A program made the position numbers and the translations under genes. A model generated the notes under the pieces. It was given only the letters and a program-made list of their open reading frames with translations. It was not told the origin of the DNA and made no database searches. A stretch of DNA of 64,000 nt from JAAFHB01 sp963677935 (GTDB lineage: Bacteria; Bacteroidota; Bacteroidia; Bacteroidales; Prolixibacteraceae). Positions 24,668-33,672 of this stretch are shown one piece after another; position 1 is the first letter of the stretch, and every line of letters begins with the position of its first letter. The stretch spans positions 4,216,001 to 4,280,000 of the forward strand of contig CAXXEH010000003.1 of assembly GCA_963677935.2 (NCBI GenBank). Reading direction: 5' to 3'.

Positions 24668-25840
24668 TCAAAAATACAATTGTTCCAATGTTTTCCAGAC
24701 CTGAAACAAACCGCGTGGTACATGGAAACATCCTTTCCATTTTCCACCTTTTAGGGATAATAATACTTCACCTCTGCGGTTTAAATAGCCGTACCATTCG
24801 TCATATTCACTATCTGTAAAATGGGACCAGGTATAATCATGAACTTTTTCAAACCACTCCAGACACCGGAGATCTCCTGTCAGCGCATAACCTTTAATCA
24901 GGCTGATCAATGTTTCAACATGGACCCACCAGAGTTTCTGGTCCCATTCCAGCTGTTGTGGCGGATTACCCTTGATATCCAGAAAATAGAAGAGACCTCC
25001 GTATTGCTCATCCCAGCCATATTTGATGGTATGCAGCATAATTTCAACCGCTTTCTGAGCCAGTTCAGGTTTATGAAGGCGGACCGACAAATCCATGATA
25101 AACCACATCGATTCAATAGCATGACCGGGATTGAGTAACCGACCCTCAAAGGAATCTGAAAAGCTTCCATCCGGCCGGACATTTTCCATAATCAGCCCTG
25201 AGTCGAGATTATAGAATACATCCATCACCTCATGAATACAGGTGTCAACTGTCTCTTCTACCAACTCTTTTCCCAGCAGATGTTCAATTTCCAGCGACAG
25301 ATTACACAGGATCATCGGCAGGGAGAACGCTTTTAATGGACGGTTTTCGGGGATGGTTTTACTGAATTTGCCTTTGGGATTAGCCCTTCTCTTCAGGATA
25401 TTCTCGAATGTGTTTTTGGCAATTGCGCCATATTCCTCCTTGCCGGTGGCTTTGAATAATTGGCCAAACCCCATCGTGGCAAAGCAGTCGGAGAAGATAT
25501 TGTAAGGCTGAACAAGCGGTTTTCCCTCGCGGGTCAGCGAGAAATACCAGTTCAGGTTGCCGTCGTGCCCATGTTTTTGAAGAAAATCGGCGCCGTGAAT
25601 CGCCATTTCCAACCACTCTTGCTTTTGTTCCACCTTGTTGAAAAGTGTGGAAAACATCCAGACCTGGCGCCCCTGCAGCCAGATGAACTTGTCTGTATCG
25701 AATACATTTCCCTGACGGTCGAGGCAGGTGAAATAGCCTCCGTGAGTCTCATCTTTCGAATGATTTTCCCAGAAAGGGATCACTCTATTCAGTAATTCAT
25801 TCCGGTATTGTTCCGCCAATTTTTTGAAATCCTTTTCCAT
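24668..25840 (-). CDS. nanE: N-acylglucosamine 2-epimerase (AGE family)
   Basis: The 390-residue alpha/alpha-barrel protein has family signatures FWENHSKDETHGGYFTCLDR, then DTDKFIWLQGRQVWMFSTLF, then GFGQLFKATG and LLNPGHAIESMWFIMDLS. Active-site histidines occur in NPGHAIES, in WWVHVET and near EKVHDYTW. It interconverts N-acetylmannosamine and N-acetylglucosamine (renin-binding-protein-type epimerase), the step after the lyase. Bacteroides use this AGE enzyme rather than the ManNAc-6-phosphate route. It lies between the lyase and MFS genes, and the gap upstream (25841-26043) shows no feature. Confidence 0.92.
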   Translation of the reverse strand: MEKDFKKLAEQYRNELLNRVIPFWENHSKDETHGGYFTCLDRQGNVFDTDKFIWLQGRQVWMFSTLFNKVEQKQEWLEMAIHGADFLQKHGHDGNLNWYFSLTREGKPLVQPYNIFSDCFATMGFGQLFKATGKEEYGAIAKNTFENILKRRANPKGKFSKTIPENRPLKAFSLPMILCNLSLEIEHLLGKELVEETVDTCIHEVMDVFYNLDSGLIMENVRPDGSFSDSFEGRLLNPGHAIESMWFIMDLSVRLHKPELAQKAVEIMLHTIKYGWDEQYGGLFYFLDIKGNPPQQLEWDQKLWWVHVETLISLIKGYALTGDLRCLEWFEKVHDYTWSHFTDSEYDEWYGYLNRRGEVLLSLKGGKWKGCFHVPRGLFQVWKTLEQLYF

Positions 25841-26043
25841 CGTTTCTACTTTTTATGTTGAAATCTAAGTAGTTTTGTTTCTCCCTCTGATTATATAAAT
25901 GCATGTTTCCTTTCTGTCCTATTGGTTGACAACCTCTGCATGAGGAAGTGGCATCGGAAGTTGGGGAAGTACCGTCCATCCCACTTCTTAATTTTTAAGA
26001 TCCAGTGAATACAAACATTGTTATAAAATAGATAATCAGTATT

Positions 26044-26961
26044 TTACAATATGGAGAATAAATCATGCATATTAAGCGCATTAACATCTTCAACAAATTT
26101 TTGATAGCTATTATCTGCCATATTTTTAATGGGTAAGCGGAATTGACCAAGATCCATCCCAATATATTTCATATAGGCTTTGCCGGTGGCGATACCCCCG
26201 TATTTTCCCAGTAATCTGATCATGTCGATCGATTGTTGCTGCAGATTCCTTGCTTTTGGCAGATCTCCATTATCAAATGCATCTATCATCTGATAATAAA
26301 GTGGAGCAGCATAGTTAAACGTACTTCCTACAGCGCTGCGGATCCCCAGGACAAGCGCAGATAACATATTTTCGTCACGTCCCCACATCATCTCGAATTT
26401 ACCATTCATTAAATGATGACAGCTTAGGAAATCCATAAAATCCTCATGTGTAAATTTAATTCCTGCAAGATTTGGAATGATAGGTGCTGCCTCCTGAAGG
26501 AACTCAAACATCGGGACAAAACATCCGCTTAATACGGGAATATGATAAAAATAAACCGGGGTTTGCGGAACTTCCTGGGCAACAACAGCGCAAAATTCGG
26601 CTAATTGTTTTGCCCCTGCCGGTTTAAAATAGTAGGGCGCAAGCAATGCGATGGCATCCACGCCGTTTTCTGTGGCATGTTGCGCGTTTTCAATGCACTC
26701 TTTATAGGAGGTGCCACCCACCAGATTAATCACTTTTACTGTTTTTTTCTGTTTGGATTGAGCAGTCCAACACTCCACAATTTTCATCTTCTCCTTTTGA
26801 GAGAGAGAGACCCCTTCACCTGTTGAGCCATTGATAAATGCTCCAACGACCTTATTCTTCTCAAGAAATTCGTAATACCCAGGGATAGCATCATATATTA
26901 CTTCACCATTTTTATCCATCGGTGTGAATGGCGCGGCAATCAATCCTTCGTTTCTTTTCAT
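26044..26961 (-). CDS. nanA: N-acetylneuraminate lyase
   Basis: The 305-residue DHDPS/NAL-family aldolase has the substrate carboxylate motif NGSTGEGVSLS (44-54), general acid/base Y139 in VYFYHIPVLSG and Schiff-base K169 in NLAGIKFTHED. The spacing fits sialic acid lyase (E. coli Y137 and K165) rather than dihydrodipicolinate synthase. It splits N-acetylneuraminate into pyruvate and N-acetylmannosamine in the cytoplasm. It begins 5 bases before the sialidase stop region, so the two genes are tightly co-transcribed. Confidence 0.95.
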   Translation of the reverse strand: MKRNEGLIAAPFTPMDKNGEVIYDAIPGYYEFLEKNKVVGAFINGSTGEGVSLSQKEKMKIVECWTAQSKQKKTVKVINLVGGTSYKECIENAQHATENGVDAIALLAPYYFKPAGAKQLAEFCAVVAQEVPQTPVYFYHIPVLSGCFVPMFEFLQEAAPIIPNLAGIKFTHEDFMDFLSCHHLMNGKFEMMWGRDENMLSALVLGIRSAVGSTFNYAAPLYYQMIDAFDNGDLPKARNLQQQSIDMIRLLGKYGGIATGKAYMKYIGMDLGQFRLPIKNMADNSYQKFVEDVNALNMHDLFSIL

Positions 26962-26966
26962 TATCT

Positions 26967-28568
26967 TTATTTAATTAAACTTTCCAACAAATCAGAGAGC
27001 AAAATTTTCTGAAAATACAGCTCTTTTACCCCCTCATAAACAATCCCTATGGTATTTTCATCCACCATGGTCAGGCAGGAGTAACCATACCCGCTTTGAG
27101 AATTCAATTCTGTCTGCAAGGTCGCCGGCCACGTCACTCCACCGTCAATACTTGCCTTGATGGTCATATTGGCCCGGTCAGTTTTATTATTTGGGTTGGA
27201 GAAAATCAATACCTGTTGAGAGACCCCGTTAATTTTCGCATTGGCACTGATGATGCTCGCCATACAATTGGGTTCGGGCAGTGCTGAATTGGATGAGGAG
27301 TGTGTGATCCAGGTTTTTCCAAAATCATTGGTAATGGCTACTGCACGACCATTTGTCGCCCCTTTGTCTGTTCGGTTCCGGTCATCCCTCATATTGAGCA
27401 TCAGAATGCCATCAGCCAGTTCAACAATCTGCGATTCAGTCGTATTTGATTTTGCCCCTGTACCTGTAGTCCAGGTTTTGCCATGATCCTTGCTATAAAT
27501 CAAGGTTGACCAGGGGATCTGATTTGCATCTTTATATTGTGCCGGGAAGACGAGTGTTCCGTCATGCATCGTAATACCATTTCCGGGACCCTGGAAGAAG
27601 AGGTACCATTCGGGCTTTTTTATTTGTGAGGTGATATTGATTGGATCGGACCAGGTGAGACCATCATCATCACTTTTTACCAGCATAAATTGTCCGGTTT
27701 CATCGGGTGACAAACCGGGTCCGGAGCTTCCCCAGACCGATTTACCGGGTTTTCCGTGCCCCCAAAGTGCCGCAACCCAGATAGTGCCTGTGGTTTTGTC
27801 GACCAATACACACGGATCTCCGATCCCGTTCTCACTGTTTGGTCTTCCTCCCCACTCCCCCATATCCATGATCTTTTTCATCGGTTGCCAGGTTTGACCG
27901 CTATTATTGGTACTCCGGCTCATCCCAACGTCGATATCGCCTTGCAGGTCGCCACTACTCAGGTAACGGATATCATAGACTGAGATCAAAGTACCGGTAT
28001 TGGTGGTTGCCAGACCTGGGATACGATAAGTGTTGACCTGATCCTGACCGGCAGCTCGCAACAATATGGCCGGACGGAAAACAAATTTTGAGTCAGGGGT
28101 GATTTTAATAATTTGATTATCACCAAACAAAAGCTCTGCATCCTGAATTTCAAAGCTATTTGTCAGTAATACATTATTTTTTAATGTGAAAAGAAGGTTG
28201 ATCAGGTTAGGACCTGTTGGCTCAAGCCTATCAACTACAATTTGGGTTTTGACCCCGACAATTTGGGTTTCTCCGATTTGCTGATTTTCTGTTCCAGCAT
28301 GAACTGCCGAAATAGAAGCGATACCTTCGGTTTGACTGGAAGGGGTAAAGTTAAGCGTGATATTCTTAAGTGTCATCTTTTCTCCATCCTTATCCAATTG
28401 AAATTTAATTGAATAGAGTAATTCATCGGACTTTCCTGTCATTTCAGGAATTCGTACCGGTGACAACTGAACCCCTGAAATCCTCGTCGGCTGAACTCGT
28501 GGGGGAATACTTTTAGAACAATGAGCGGTTGCGACTAGGGCAATCAACAGGACTAAAATTGTTTTCAT
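26967..28568 (-). CDS. Exo-alpha-sialidase (BNR/Asp-box)
   Basis: The 533-residue exported protein has a lipoprotein-like signal (TAHCS). The N-terminal beta-sandwich domain of about 150 residues is followed by the six-blade sialidase propeller. The FRIP-like motif is YRIPGLATTNTGTLISVYD. I count five Asp-box repeats: STNNSGQTW, KSDDDGLTW, SKDHGKTW, TNDFGKTW and SIDGGVTW. Catalytic-type residues include D in VYDIRY and the Arg/Glu/Tyr of the later blades. It frees terminal sialic acids from host or environmental glycans at the cell surface or periplasm and feeds the lyase, epimerase and transporter downstream. It is the first gene of the operon. Confidence 0.94.
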   Translation of the reverse strand: MKTILVLLIALVATAHCSKSIPPRVQPTRISGVQLSPVRIPEMTGKSDELLYSIKFQLDKDGEKMTLKNITLNFTPSSQTEGIASISAVHAGTENQQIGETQIVGVKTQIVVDRLEPTGPNLINLLFTLKNNVLLTNSFEIQDAELLFGDNQIIKITPDSKFVFRPAILLRAAGQDQVNTYRIPGLATTNTGTLISVYDIRYLSSGDLQGDIDVGMSRSTNNSGQTWQPMKKIMDMGEWGGRPNSENGIGDPCVLVDKTTGTIWVAALWGHGKPGKSVWGSSGPGLSPDETGQFMLVKSDDDGLTWSDPINITSQIKKPEWYLFFQGPGNGITMHDGTLVFPAQYKDANQIPWSTLIYSKDHGKTWTTGTGAKSNTTESQIVELADGILMLNMRDDRNRTDKGATNGRAVAITNDFGKTWITHSSSNSALPEPNCMASIISANAKINGVSQQVLIFSNPNNKTDRANMTIKASIDGGVTWPATLQTELNSQSGYGYSCLTMVDENTIGIVYEGVKELYFQKILLSDLLESLIK

Positions 28569-28607
28569 AACGGAATAAAACCCTACAAAATATTCGGAAT
28601 CAAAATT

Positions 28608-29237
28608 TCAAATCTGCGCTCTGTTATTCTTTTTGACACCTTTGTAGACCAGGTATAGAACATACACAACACCTATTGTTAAAATAACAACTATAAGCTC
28701 CTTATAATATTTGTCAAGAATTTCTTTCTGGGAATAGAAGAAATAACCCAGCATGGCAAGAATGATATTCCATGCAGTGGCCCCAATTGCAGTAAATAAG
28801 ATAAAGTCACGCATTTTCATATTGGCTAATCCAGCTGGTAATGAAATTAAATGGCGGATTCCAGGAACCAGCCGTCCGATCAGCGTTGAGATCTTTCCAT
28901 TTTTAAGGAAATAACGTTCGGTTTTTTCTATTGCGGATTGATCAATCATCATTAAATGGGCAAGACGTGTATTGACAAATTTCATCAACAACTTATTTCC
29001 AAGCCATTTGGCAAGGTAGTAATTAATCATTGAGCCGGCCACTGCGCCCATGGAACCGGAGAAAACAACCAAAAAGATATTCAGATCTCCGTTAGCTGCT
29101 TTAAAGGCTGCAGGTGGAATAACCAGTTCAGAAGGGAAGGGGATAATCGTGCTTTCGATTCCCATTAGTAAAAATACGGTCCAATAGGTGATATGATCCA
29201 TATACCAGCTAAGAATCTGCTGAAAAATTGCGCCCAT
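28608..29237 (-). CDS. DedA-family membrane protein
   Basis: The 209-residue protein has the DedA/SNARE-associated (VTT) pattern: GIESTIIPFPSELVIPPAAF, then SMGAVAGSMINYYLAKWLG, then FLKNGKISTLIGRLVPGIRH and LISLPAGLANMKMRDFI. About four to five hydrophobic segments are present. DedA proteins in the inner membrane are involved in lipid carrier recycling (undecaprenyl phosphate or phospholipid flipping). The acidic and arginine residues of the motif (E in ESTIIPFPSE, R in GRLVPG) are kept. It lies 39 bases upstream of the sialidase start on the same strand, so it could share a transcript. Confidence 0.93.
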   Translation of the reverse strand: MGAIFQQILSWYMDHITYWTVFLLMGIESTIIPFPSELVIPPAAFKAANGDLNIFLVVFSGSMGAVAGSMINYYLAKWLGNKLLMKFVNTRLAHLMMIDQSAIEKTERYFLKNGKISTLIGRLVPGIRHLISLPAGLANMKMRDFILFTAIGATAWNIILAMLGYFFYSQKEILDKYYKELIVVILTIGVVYVLYLVYKGVKKNNRAQI

Positions 29238-29366
29238 AAATTAATTTTGGACAAAGCTAAGATTTTCCTGGTTCAAAAGAAAACGGCGAAAATCGATGAA
29301 TGGAATTCAATAACAAATTAGAATGGGTGAAGAAATTAATTCGCAACAATTAATATAGTCTGCTTC

Positions 29367-29885
29367 TCAATGAATCCGGAGATTTGTCAACCACCGCGCC
29401 AGTACCGCGGCTTCGGGAGCGAGATTGTGCTGCTCCCAATCGCCAGACTCAGTAAGAATAACCTGGCGATAACTACCTGTGTTATCCTGCTCAGGGATAA
29501 AAACACTACAGCCATAACTACCCCCATCAGCACCCTGCATAACCGGCTGACTTAATCCACCATTACTTGCAGATAAGGCAAGCTTCACGTAATGACTTAT
29601 ATCTGAATTGCTTATAAGCGTGTCCATTTTAACTGAGGCCACTATGTTTTTCCTAATATCTGCAGTTGATATCTTACTATCTTTTGAAAACACCCATGGA
29701 GTCAATCTATTAAAGGTATATACTTCTCCTGCAGGGGTGATCGTAAATCCGGAGTGCTGGTATCCCCATGCATAGTTCACATATTCATACTGAAAATAAC
29801 ACTCAGTAAGAGCCACCTCGTCTTGCTTATCCGTACAAGAACATTGCACAAACAAAACACCCAAAAGCAGCCAAATTTTATTCAT
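29367..29885 (-). CDS. Hypothetical lipoprotein
   Basis: This 172-residue protein has a short signal with cysteines at CSCTDKQ, so it is probably lipidated. I do not recognise a family. The mature region is rich in aromatic residues and Ser/Asn, with YFQYEYVNYAWGYQHSG and FNRLTPWVFSKDSK. It ends with a tryptophan-containing helix (LARWLTNL). It stands alone between DedA and the serpin with short gaps of about 130 to 150 bases. No partner is suggested by position. Confidence 0.7.
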   Translation of the reverse strand: MNKIWLLLGVLFVQCSCTDKQDEVALTECYFQYEYVNYAWGYQHSGFTITPAGEVYTFNRLTPWVFSKDSKISTADIRKNIVASVKMDTLISNSDISHYVKLALSASNGGLSQPVMQGADGGSYGCSVFIPEQDNTGSYRQVILTESGDWEQHNLAPEAAVLARWLTNLRIH

Positions 29886-30033
29886 TTGTATATAATGTAT
29901 TTTTTAATCCTAAGTTTATACAACTCTCCAGGGAAAAATGAAAGATTCTGATTCCCTATACTATACAAGCACACCAGATGTTATGGCAGCAAAAGTAAAT
30001 AAATAATGAAAGTGAGATTCCTCATTACCTCTT

Positions 30034-31266
30034 CTAATTCGACAGCAGTGGATTTTCAACCTTTCCGGCAAAGAGTATCGCACCTGTATCCTCCTCTGTT
30101 ATCAGAAATAGAAATGGACGCGTAGCATGAAACTCCGGTTCGCCAGGCCCAATGCTTGTAACCCCAATCCCAATGGATGTAACAGCAGCAGCCTCGGTCC
30201 CCTCTTCATTTACTTCGATATACGACTTGTGCTTCACTTTAGTAATAAAAAGTTGATCAGTAGCATTGATTTTGGAAAAATTGGCCTGGGCTTTTGAAAA
30301 AGCCACCGACATACCGAGGGAGGATAAAATATCGTTCAAGTCGCTCTCCCATGTGAATTTGAACCGGGGTACCCAGACATCCACTTTGGTGCTGCTGCTC
30401 AATGCCGTTTTTAGATTTGCCCATGCCGACACTGTCAATTGACTCATGATCTGATCAGGAGTTTTCCCAGCATCCGGAAGAAGTAGGATCATTCCAAACT
30501 TTCCGCGACCATATGGCATCTTCAGCGACTTATAACCTGACTGTTCCGAATAACCAAACTTCTCTTTAATTTTCATCAGCGGAATGGTTGCTGTCGAACC
30601 TGAGGCAAGCGTAAATGCTCCATCTGTAGTATTAGCCTTTTCGAACTGAATATCCCATTTCCCGTTAAAATAGATGGCATTGATCAGAAACATGATTTCG
30701 TCAGCTGAAATCTGGTCAAGAATCTTGGGGATTTTCTCATTTGTTTTCTCATTTACCCAGTTGTTGATCGTACTCAACCCTGCTTGATCAAAATCAAGCC
30801 TTTCGACACTTGCCTCATAATATTTCTGATTTGTGGAAATAAATGGCGCCAGAACCGGATAGGTTTTCCTGATCCAAATCGAGTTGGCAATATTCATCAC
30901 CACGTTGGGATCGGCCTTTTTTAATGCAGTAACCAGATCAAAATAAATCTGGTTAATCTCGTCAACAGTAAGCCCATTAAATCCCAGAGCACTGATAATC
31001 GCACTTTTAGTATCGCCCTCTGCCCCATTAAGCGCCATTGAGAGCGCCAGCGAAATGCTTAATGGAGATACCATTACGTTATGGCCCTGGCTGTCAGGCA
31101 ATTTTTTAAAAAGGCTAAAAGTAAATGAGTTATCAGCGCTTACCAATTGCAATGATTTTTGAGTCATTACGATATCTCCCGGTACAGGATCTGATTCTAC
31201 ACGATTGGAACACCCTGCCAACGAGAAACTCATTACCAATAAGATGGTATAAATTTTATTTTCCAT
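30034..31266 (-). CDS. Serpin-family serine protease inhibitor lipoprotein
   Basis: The 410-residue protein has a lipobox LAGCS and the full serpin fold: ISLALSMALNGAEGDTKSAI, then NFINAIYFNG-like FLINAIYFNGKWDIQFEK. The MPYGRGKFGMILLLPD and VPRFKFTWESDL motifs also fit. The hinge of the reactive-centre loop is EEGTEAAAVT (354-363), with the small residues needed for insertion, so it should be inhibitory. By hinge counting, P1-P1' falls at or near the Thr-Ser of GVTSIG. That suggests elastase-like or small-residue-preferring targets, with uncertainty because the loop is about three residues longer than in alpha-1-antitrypsin. It may protect the outer surface from proteases. Confidence 0.95.
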   Translation of the reverse strand: MENKIYTILLVMSFSLAGCSNRVESDPVPGDIVMTQKSLQLVSADNSFTFSLFKKLPDSQGHNVMVSPLSISLALSMALNGAEGDTKSAIISALGFNGLTVDEINQIYFDLVTALKKADPNVVMNIANSIWIRKTYPVLAPFISTNQKYYEASVERLDFDQAGLSTINNWVNEKTNEKIPKILDQISADEIMFLINAIYFNGKWDIQFEKANTTDGAFTLASGSTATIPLMKIKEKFGYSEQSGYKSLKMPYGRGKFGMILLLPDAGKTPDQIMSQLTVSAWANLKTALSSSTKVDVWVPRFKFTWESDLNDILSSLGMSVAFSKAQANFSKINATDQLFITKVKHKSYIEVNEEGTEAAAVTSIGIGVTSIGPGEPEFHATRPFLFLITEEDTGAILFAGKVENPLLSN

Positions 31267-31346
31267 TTCATAAATTTTTCATTTTCTCCAACAATACGGT
31301 CTTACTCAAATGCTATCGATCAATAGTCTCGGTTTCTGTTCTCATC

Positions 31347-31372
31347 ACGAATACCCTATAGATGATATTCGT
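31347..31372. promoter_or_regulatory. Inverted repeat ACGAATA-N12-TATTCGT
   Basis: Seven-base perfect arms about 80 bases upstream of the serpin start. Spacing and position would suit a dimeric repressor or activator. Confidence 0.35.
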
Positions 31373-31511
31373 TTCTATAAAGTTGCAATTTTATTTAAAA
31401 TAACGCAACCAAAAGGGCAAAATAATTCTCTTATGAATAAACGTATCTTTTAACTTTAAAACAGGGGCTTTAAACCTGAAGAAACCGATTCAGTACTGCC
31501 ATTTCTAAGAC

Positions 31512-31525
31512 ATTTGTGCACAAAT
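31512..31525. promoter_or_regulatory. Perfect 14-base palindrome ATTTGTGCACAAAT
   Basis: It lies about 100 bases before the sigma gene and is directly followed by TATCTTTC, close to a TAnnTTTG element (31526-31533). It may be an operator for the sigma operon. Confidence 0.4.
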
Positions 31526-31625
31526 ATCTTTCTTTTTCGTTCTTTAACATATTTTAAAATTATTGATGCGAATTTTGATGTTTCTTCGGGCCTGATTTTT
31601 GCTGTATTATACTTAAATAGATTTT

Positions 31626-32189
31626 GTGACCGACCTCGAAGAAACCATAAAAAAATGTGCATCTGGCGACCGGAAAGCTCAGACGACACTCTACATGCAG
31701 TTTGCATCAAAAATGTATGGTGTGTGCCTGAATTATTCAAAAGATGCTGCTGAAGCTGAAGACAACCTTCAGGATGGATTTATTCGTGTATTTACAAAGA
31801 TTGATCAATATGGTTTCAAGGGGTCGTTCGAAGGGTGGATGCGCCGAATAATGGTAAATACATCACTTGAAAAATTCAGAAAAAATAATCATCTCTATCC
31901 AGTTGAAGATATGATGGTTTTTGAAAATATACAAAATGACGAACAGACACTATCTGCCATTTCGGCAGATGATTTATTGAAGATTATCCAGGAACTTCCA
32001 CCACGTTACAGAATGGTATTCAACCTTTATGCCATTGAAGGATACTCGCATCAGGAGATTGCCAAATTAATGAAAATTAATGAAGGCACCTCCAAATCGA
32101 ATCTCTCAAGAGCAAGGGTCATCCTTCAAAAAAAGGTGATTGAAAATTTTGGATTGGGGAAAAATACGGTTACAACAACGTTATGCTAA
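31626..32189 (+). CDS. ECF-type RNA polymerase sigma factor
   Basis: Translation starts at GTG 31626 and gives 187 residues. Region 2 includes YMQFASKMYGVCLNYSKDAA and EAEDNLQDGFIRVFTKIDQ. Region 4 includes LPPRYRMVFNLYAIEGYSHQ and EIAKLMKINEGTSKSNLSRA. It lacks regions 1.1 and 3, as expected of ECF factors. It overlaps the next gene by 7 bases, which indicates translational coupling with a membrane-anchored partner that is the likely anti-sigma factor. Its regulon cannot be told from the window. An ATTTGTGCACAAAT palindrome lies upstream. Confidence 0.93.
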   Translation: MTDLEETIKKCASGDRKAQTTLYMQFASKMYGVCLNYSKDAAEAEDNLQDGFIRVFTKIDQYGFKGSFEGWMRRIMVNTSLEKFRKNNHLYPVEDMMVFENIQNDEQTLSAISADDLLKIIQELPPRYRMVFNLYAIEGYSHQEIAKLMKINEGTSKSNLSRARVILQKKVIENFGLGKNTVTTTLC

Positions 32190-33604
32190 CTGAACACGAT
32201 GATATAGACAAATTATTCCTTAAGACATTAGGTGAATACGAAAAGAGACCGCCGGTGTCTGTCTGGACCAATATCGAAAAACGACTCGACCAACGTTCAA
32301 CTGGTCGTATCATTATGCTGCGAACTATTTCAATAGCTGCAGCAATAGTCCTCGTCTTGCTTGCCGGATGGTGGATGACCAATCCAGAAAAGGAGGGTTC
32401 TCAACTGCAGAACAGCATTGTCAGCCAAGGGGTAATTACGAACAAAACCGATCAGCCGAAAAATATAACTTTAGATACACCCACCATTAACACTGATAAG
32501 GTTAAGTCACCTCTCCCTTCGGAAAAGAATCAGGTGCTCCCATCCAAAGTTTCATCACTCGCTGCATTTGCCGCAAATACTACTTTTATCGGTACAAACG
32601 GACAGCCATCTGCATTGAAACCAGGTGAAAGGATTCTACTTGATTCCGAAAAGGTTGTACTCGAAAATTTAGAACAAAAATTAAAAGTAGTAAAAAAAAT
32701 CACAGAATGGATAGCCGATAAAGTAAGCGACGATACCATTCGTTCATTTGATTCCATTTCAAAGTCCCCTGCAAAAACGGCGATTGCTGCCATCAGTTTG
32801 GATAAATCAACTGGAATCCAAAACATCGATCATTTCAAAAACGTCAGCGGACGCTGGAGTCTTAAAGCTGAAGTTGCACCGGTGTTTAACAGGCAGGCGC
32901 CCAATAACGGGCAACAAGGTTATCTCAATTCCGGTTTATCGCAAAACTATTCACCTCAGAAAACCACATCAGAAAATACCTTTTCAGCAGGAATCATAGC
33001 CGGATATAAAGTTAGTAAACGACTGATAATCAAGTCTGGAATGATTATTAAAAACATCCGGCAAACGACGAGTAACGCTGATTTTATGGGAATGAACAAC
33101 AGTTTTATTGCTGCCGGAAATACACTGCATGCTACAACTCCAACCGGATTAGTCACGTTGAATGCCTCGGGAGCAAATAGTAACGGAGCAACTCTGATTT
33201 CTGATTCTCAGATAACAAATACCTCAATTTATTCGGGTAATAATGTTTTAAAGCAGAATATGCAGTTTGTCGAGATTCCGGTCCATGCAACCTATAAGCT
33301 GATCAACAGCAAAATGGATCTTGGTGTAACAGGAGGAATTAGTACCAATATTCTGGTTGGAAATAAGGCACTCCTATCAGGGAGTGGTGATTTGAGTGGC
33401 AGCGGTGAAACAGCCAATATGCGTAATGTTGTCTACTCCGGAGAGGTTGGCCTCGAAATAGGCTACCAGATCTCCAACCGCTTAACCCTCACGATAGAAC
33501 CTCGCTTAAAACATTATATCAATTCATTAAGCACAAGTAAATCTGTAAATTATAAGCCTCAACAAATGGAAATTGCAACTGGGCTCACCTATTGCTTTAA
33601 TTGA
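32183..33604 (+). CDS. Membrane-anchored protein with C-terminal beta-barrel-like domain (putative anti-sigma partner)
   Basis: This 473-residue protein starts with a short cytoplasmic-type region, EHDDIDKLFLKTLGEYEKRP, a transmembrane helix at about 46-65 (MLRTISIAAAIVLVLLAGWW) and a long Ser/Thr/Lys-rich linker (70-215). The last 240 residues hold alternating-pattern strands such as SAGIIAGYKVSKRLIIKSGM, then FVEIPVHATYKLINSKMDLG and LGVTGGISTNI, as in PorT-type outer-membrane beta-barrel proteins. It has no cleavable signal peptide. The 7-base overlap with the sigma gene and the N-terminal layout suggest a role as anti-sigma factor or sensor. A protein that has both an inner-membrane helix and a barrel-like end is topologically odd, and the barrel call is moderate. 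Confidence 0.72.
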   Translation: MLTEHDDIDKLFLKTLGEYEKRPPVSVWTNIEKRLDQRSTGRIIMLRTISIAAAIVLVLLAGWWMTNPEKEGSQLQNSIVSQGVITNKTDQPKNITLDTPTINTDKVKSPLPSEKNQVLPSKVSSLAAFAANTTFIGTNGQPSALKPGERILLDSEKVVLENLEQKLKVVKKITEWIADKVSDDTIRSFDSISKSPAKTAIAAISLDKSTGIQNIDHFKNVSGRWSLKAEVAPVFNRQAPNNGQQGYLNSGLSQNYSPQKTTSENTFSAGIIAGYKVSKRLIIKSGMIIKNIRQTTSNADFMGMNNSFIAAGNTLHATTPTGLVTLNASGANSNGATLISDSQITNTSIYSGNNVLKQNMQFVEIPVHATYKLINSKMDLGVTGGISTNILVGNKALLSGSGDLSGSGETANMRNVVYSGEVGLEIGYQISNRLTLTIEPRLKHYINSLSTSKSVNYKPQQMEIATGLTYCFN

Positions 33605-33642
33605 GTTTTAGTTCAATTATAGGATTAGACCTTGGAAAAAAC

Positions 33643-33650
33643 TAACTTTG
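33643..33650 (+). promoter_or_regulatory. Candidate -7 element for the lytic transglycosylase gene
   Basis: TAACTTTG matches TAnnTTTG 23 bases before the ATG at 33673. The -33 region is weak. Confidence 0.4.
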
Positions 33651-33672
33651 CAGGCTTACTTTATGCAGTTTT

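Larger units (their letters stand above)
31267..31625. other. Intergenic region with two inverted repeats
   Basis: This 359-base gap separates the serpin and sigma genes. It holds the inverted repeat ACGAATA...TATTCGT at 31347-31372 and the perfect palindrome ATTTGTGCACAAAT at 31512-31525. I see no other feature and no convincing small gene. Confidence 0.4.
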
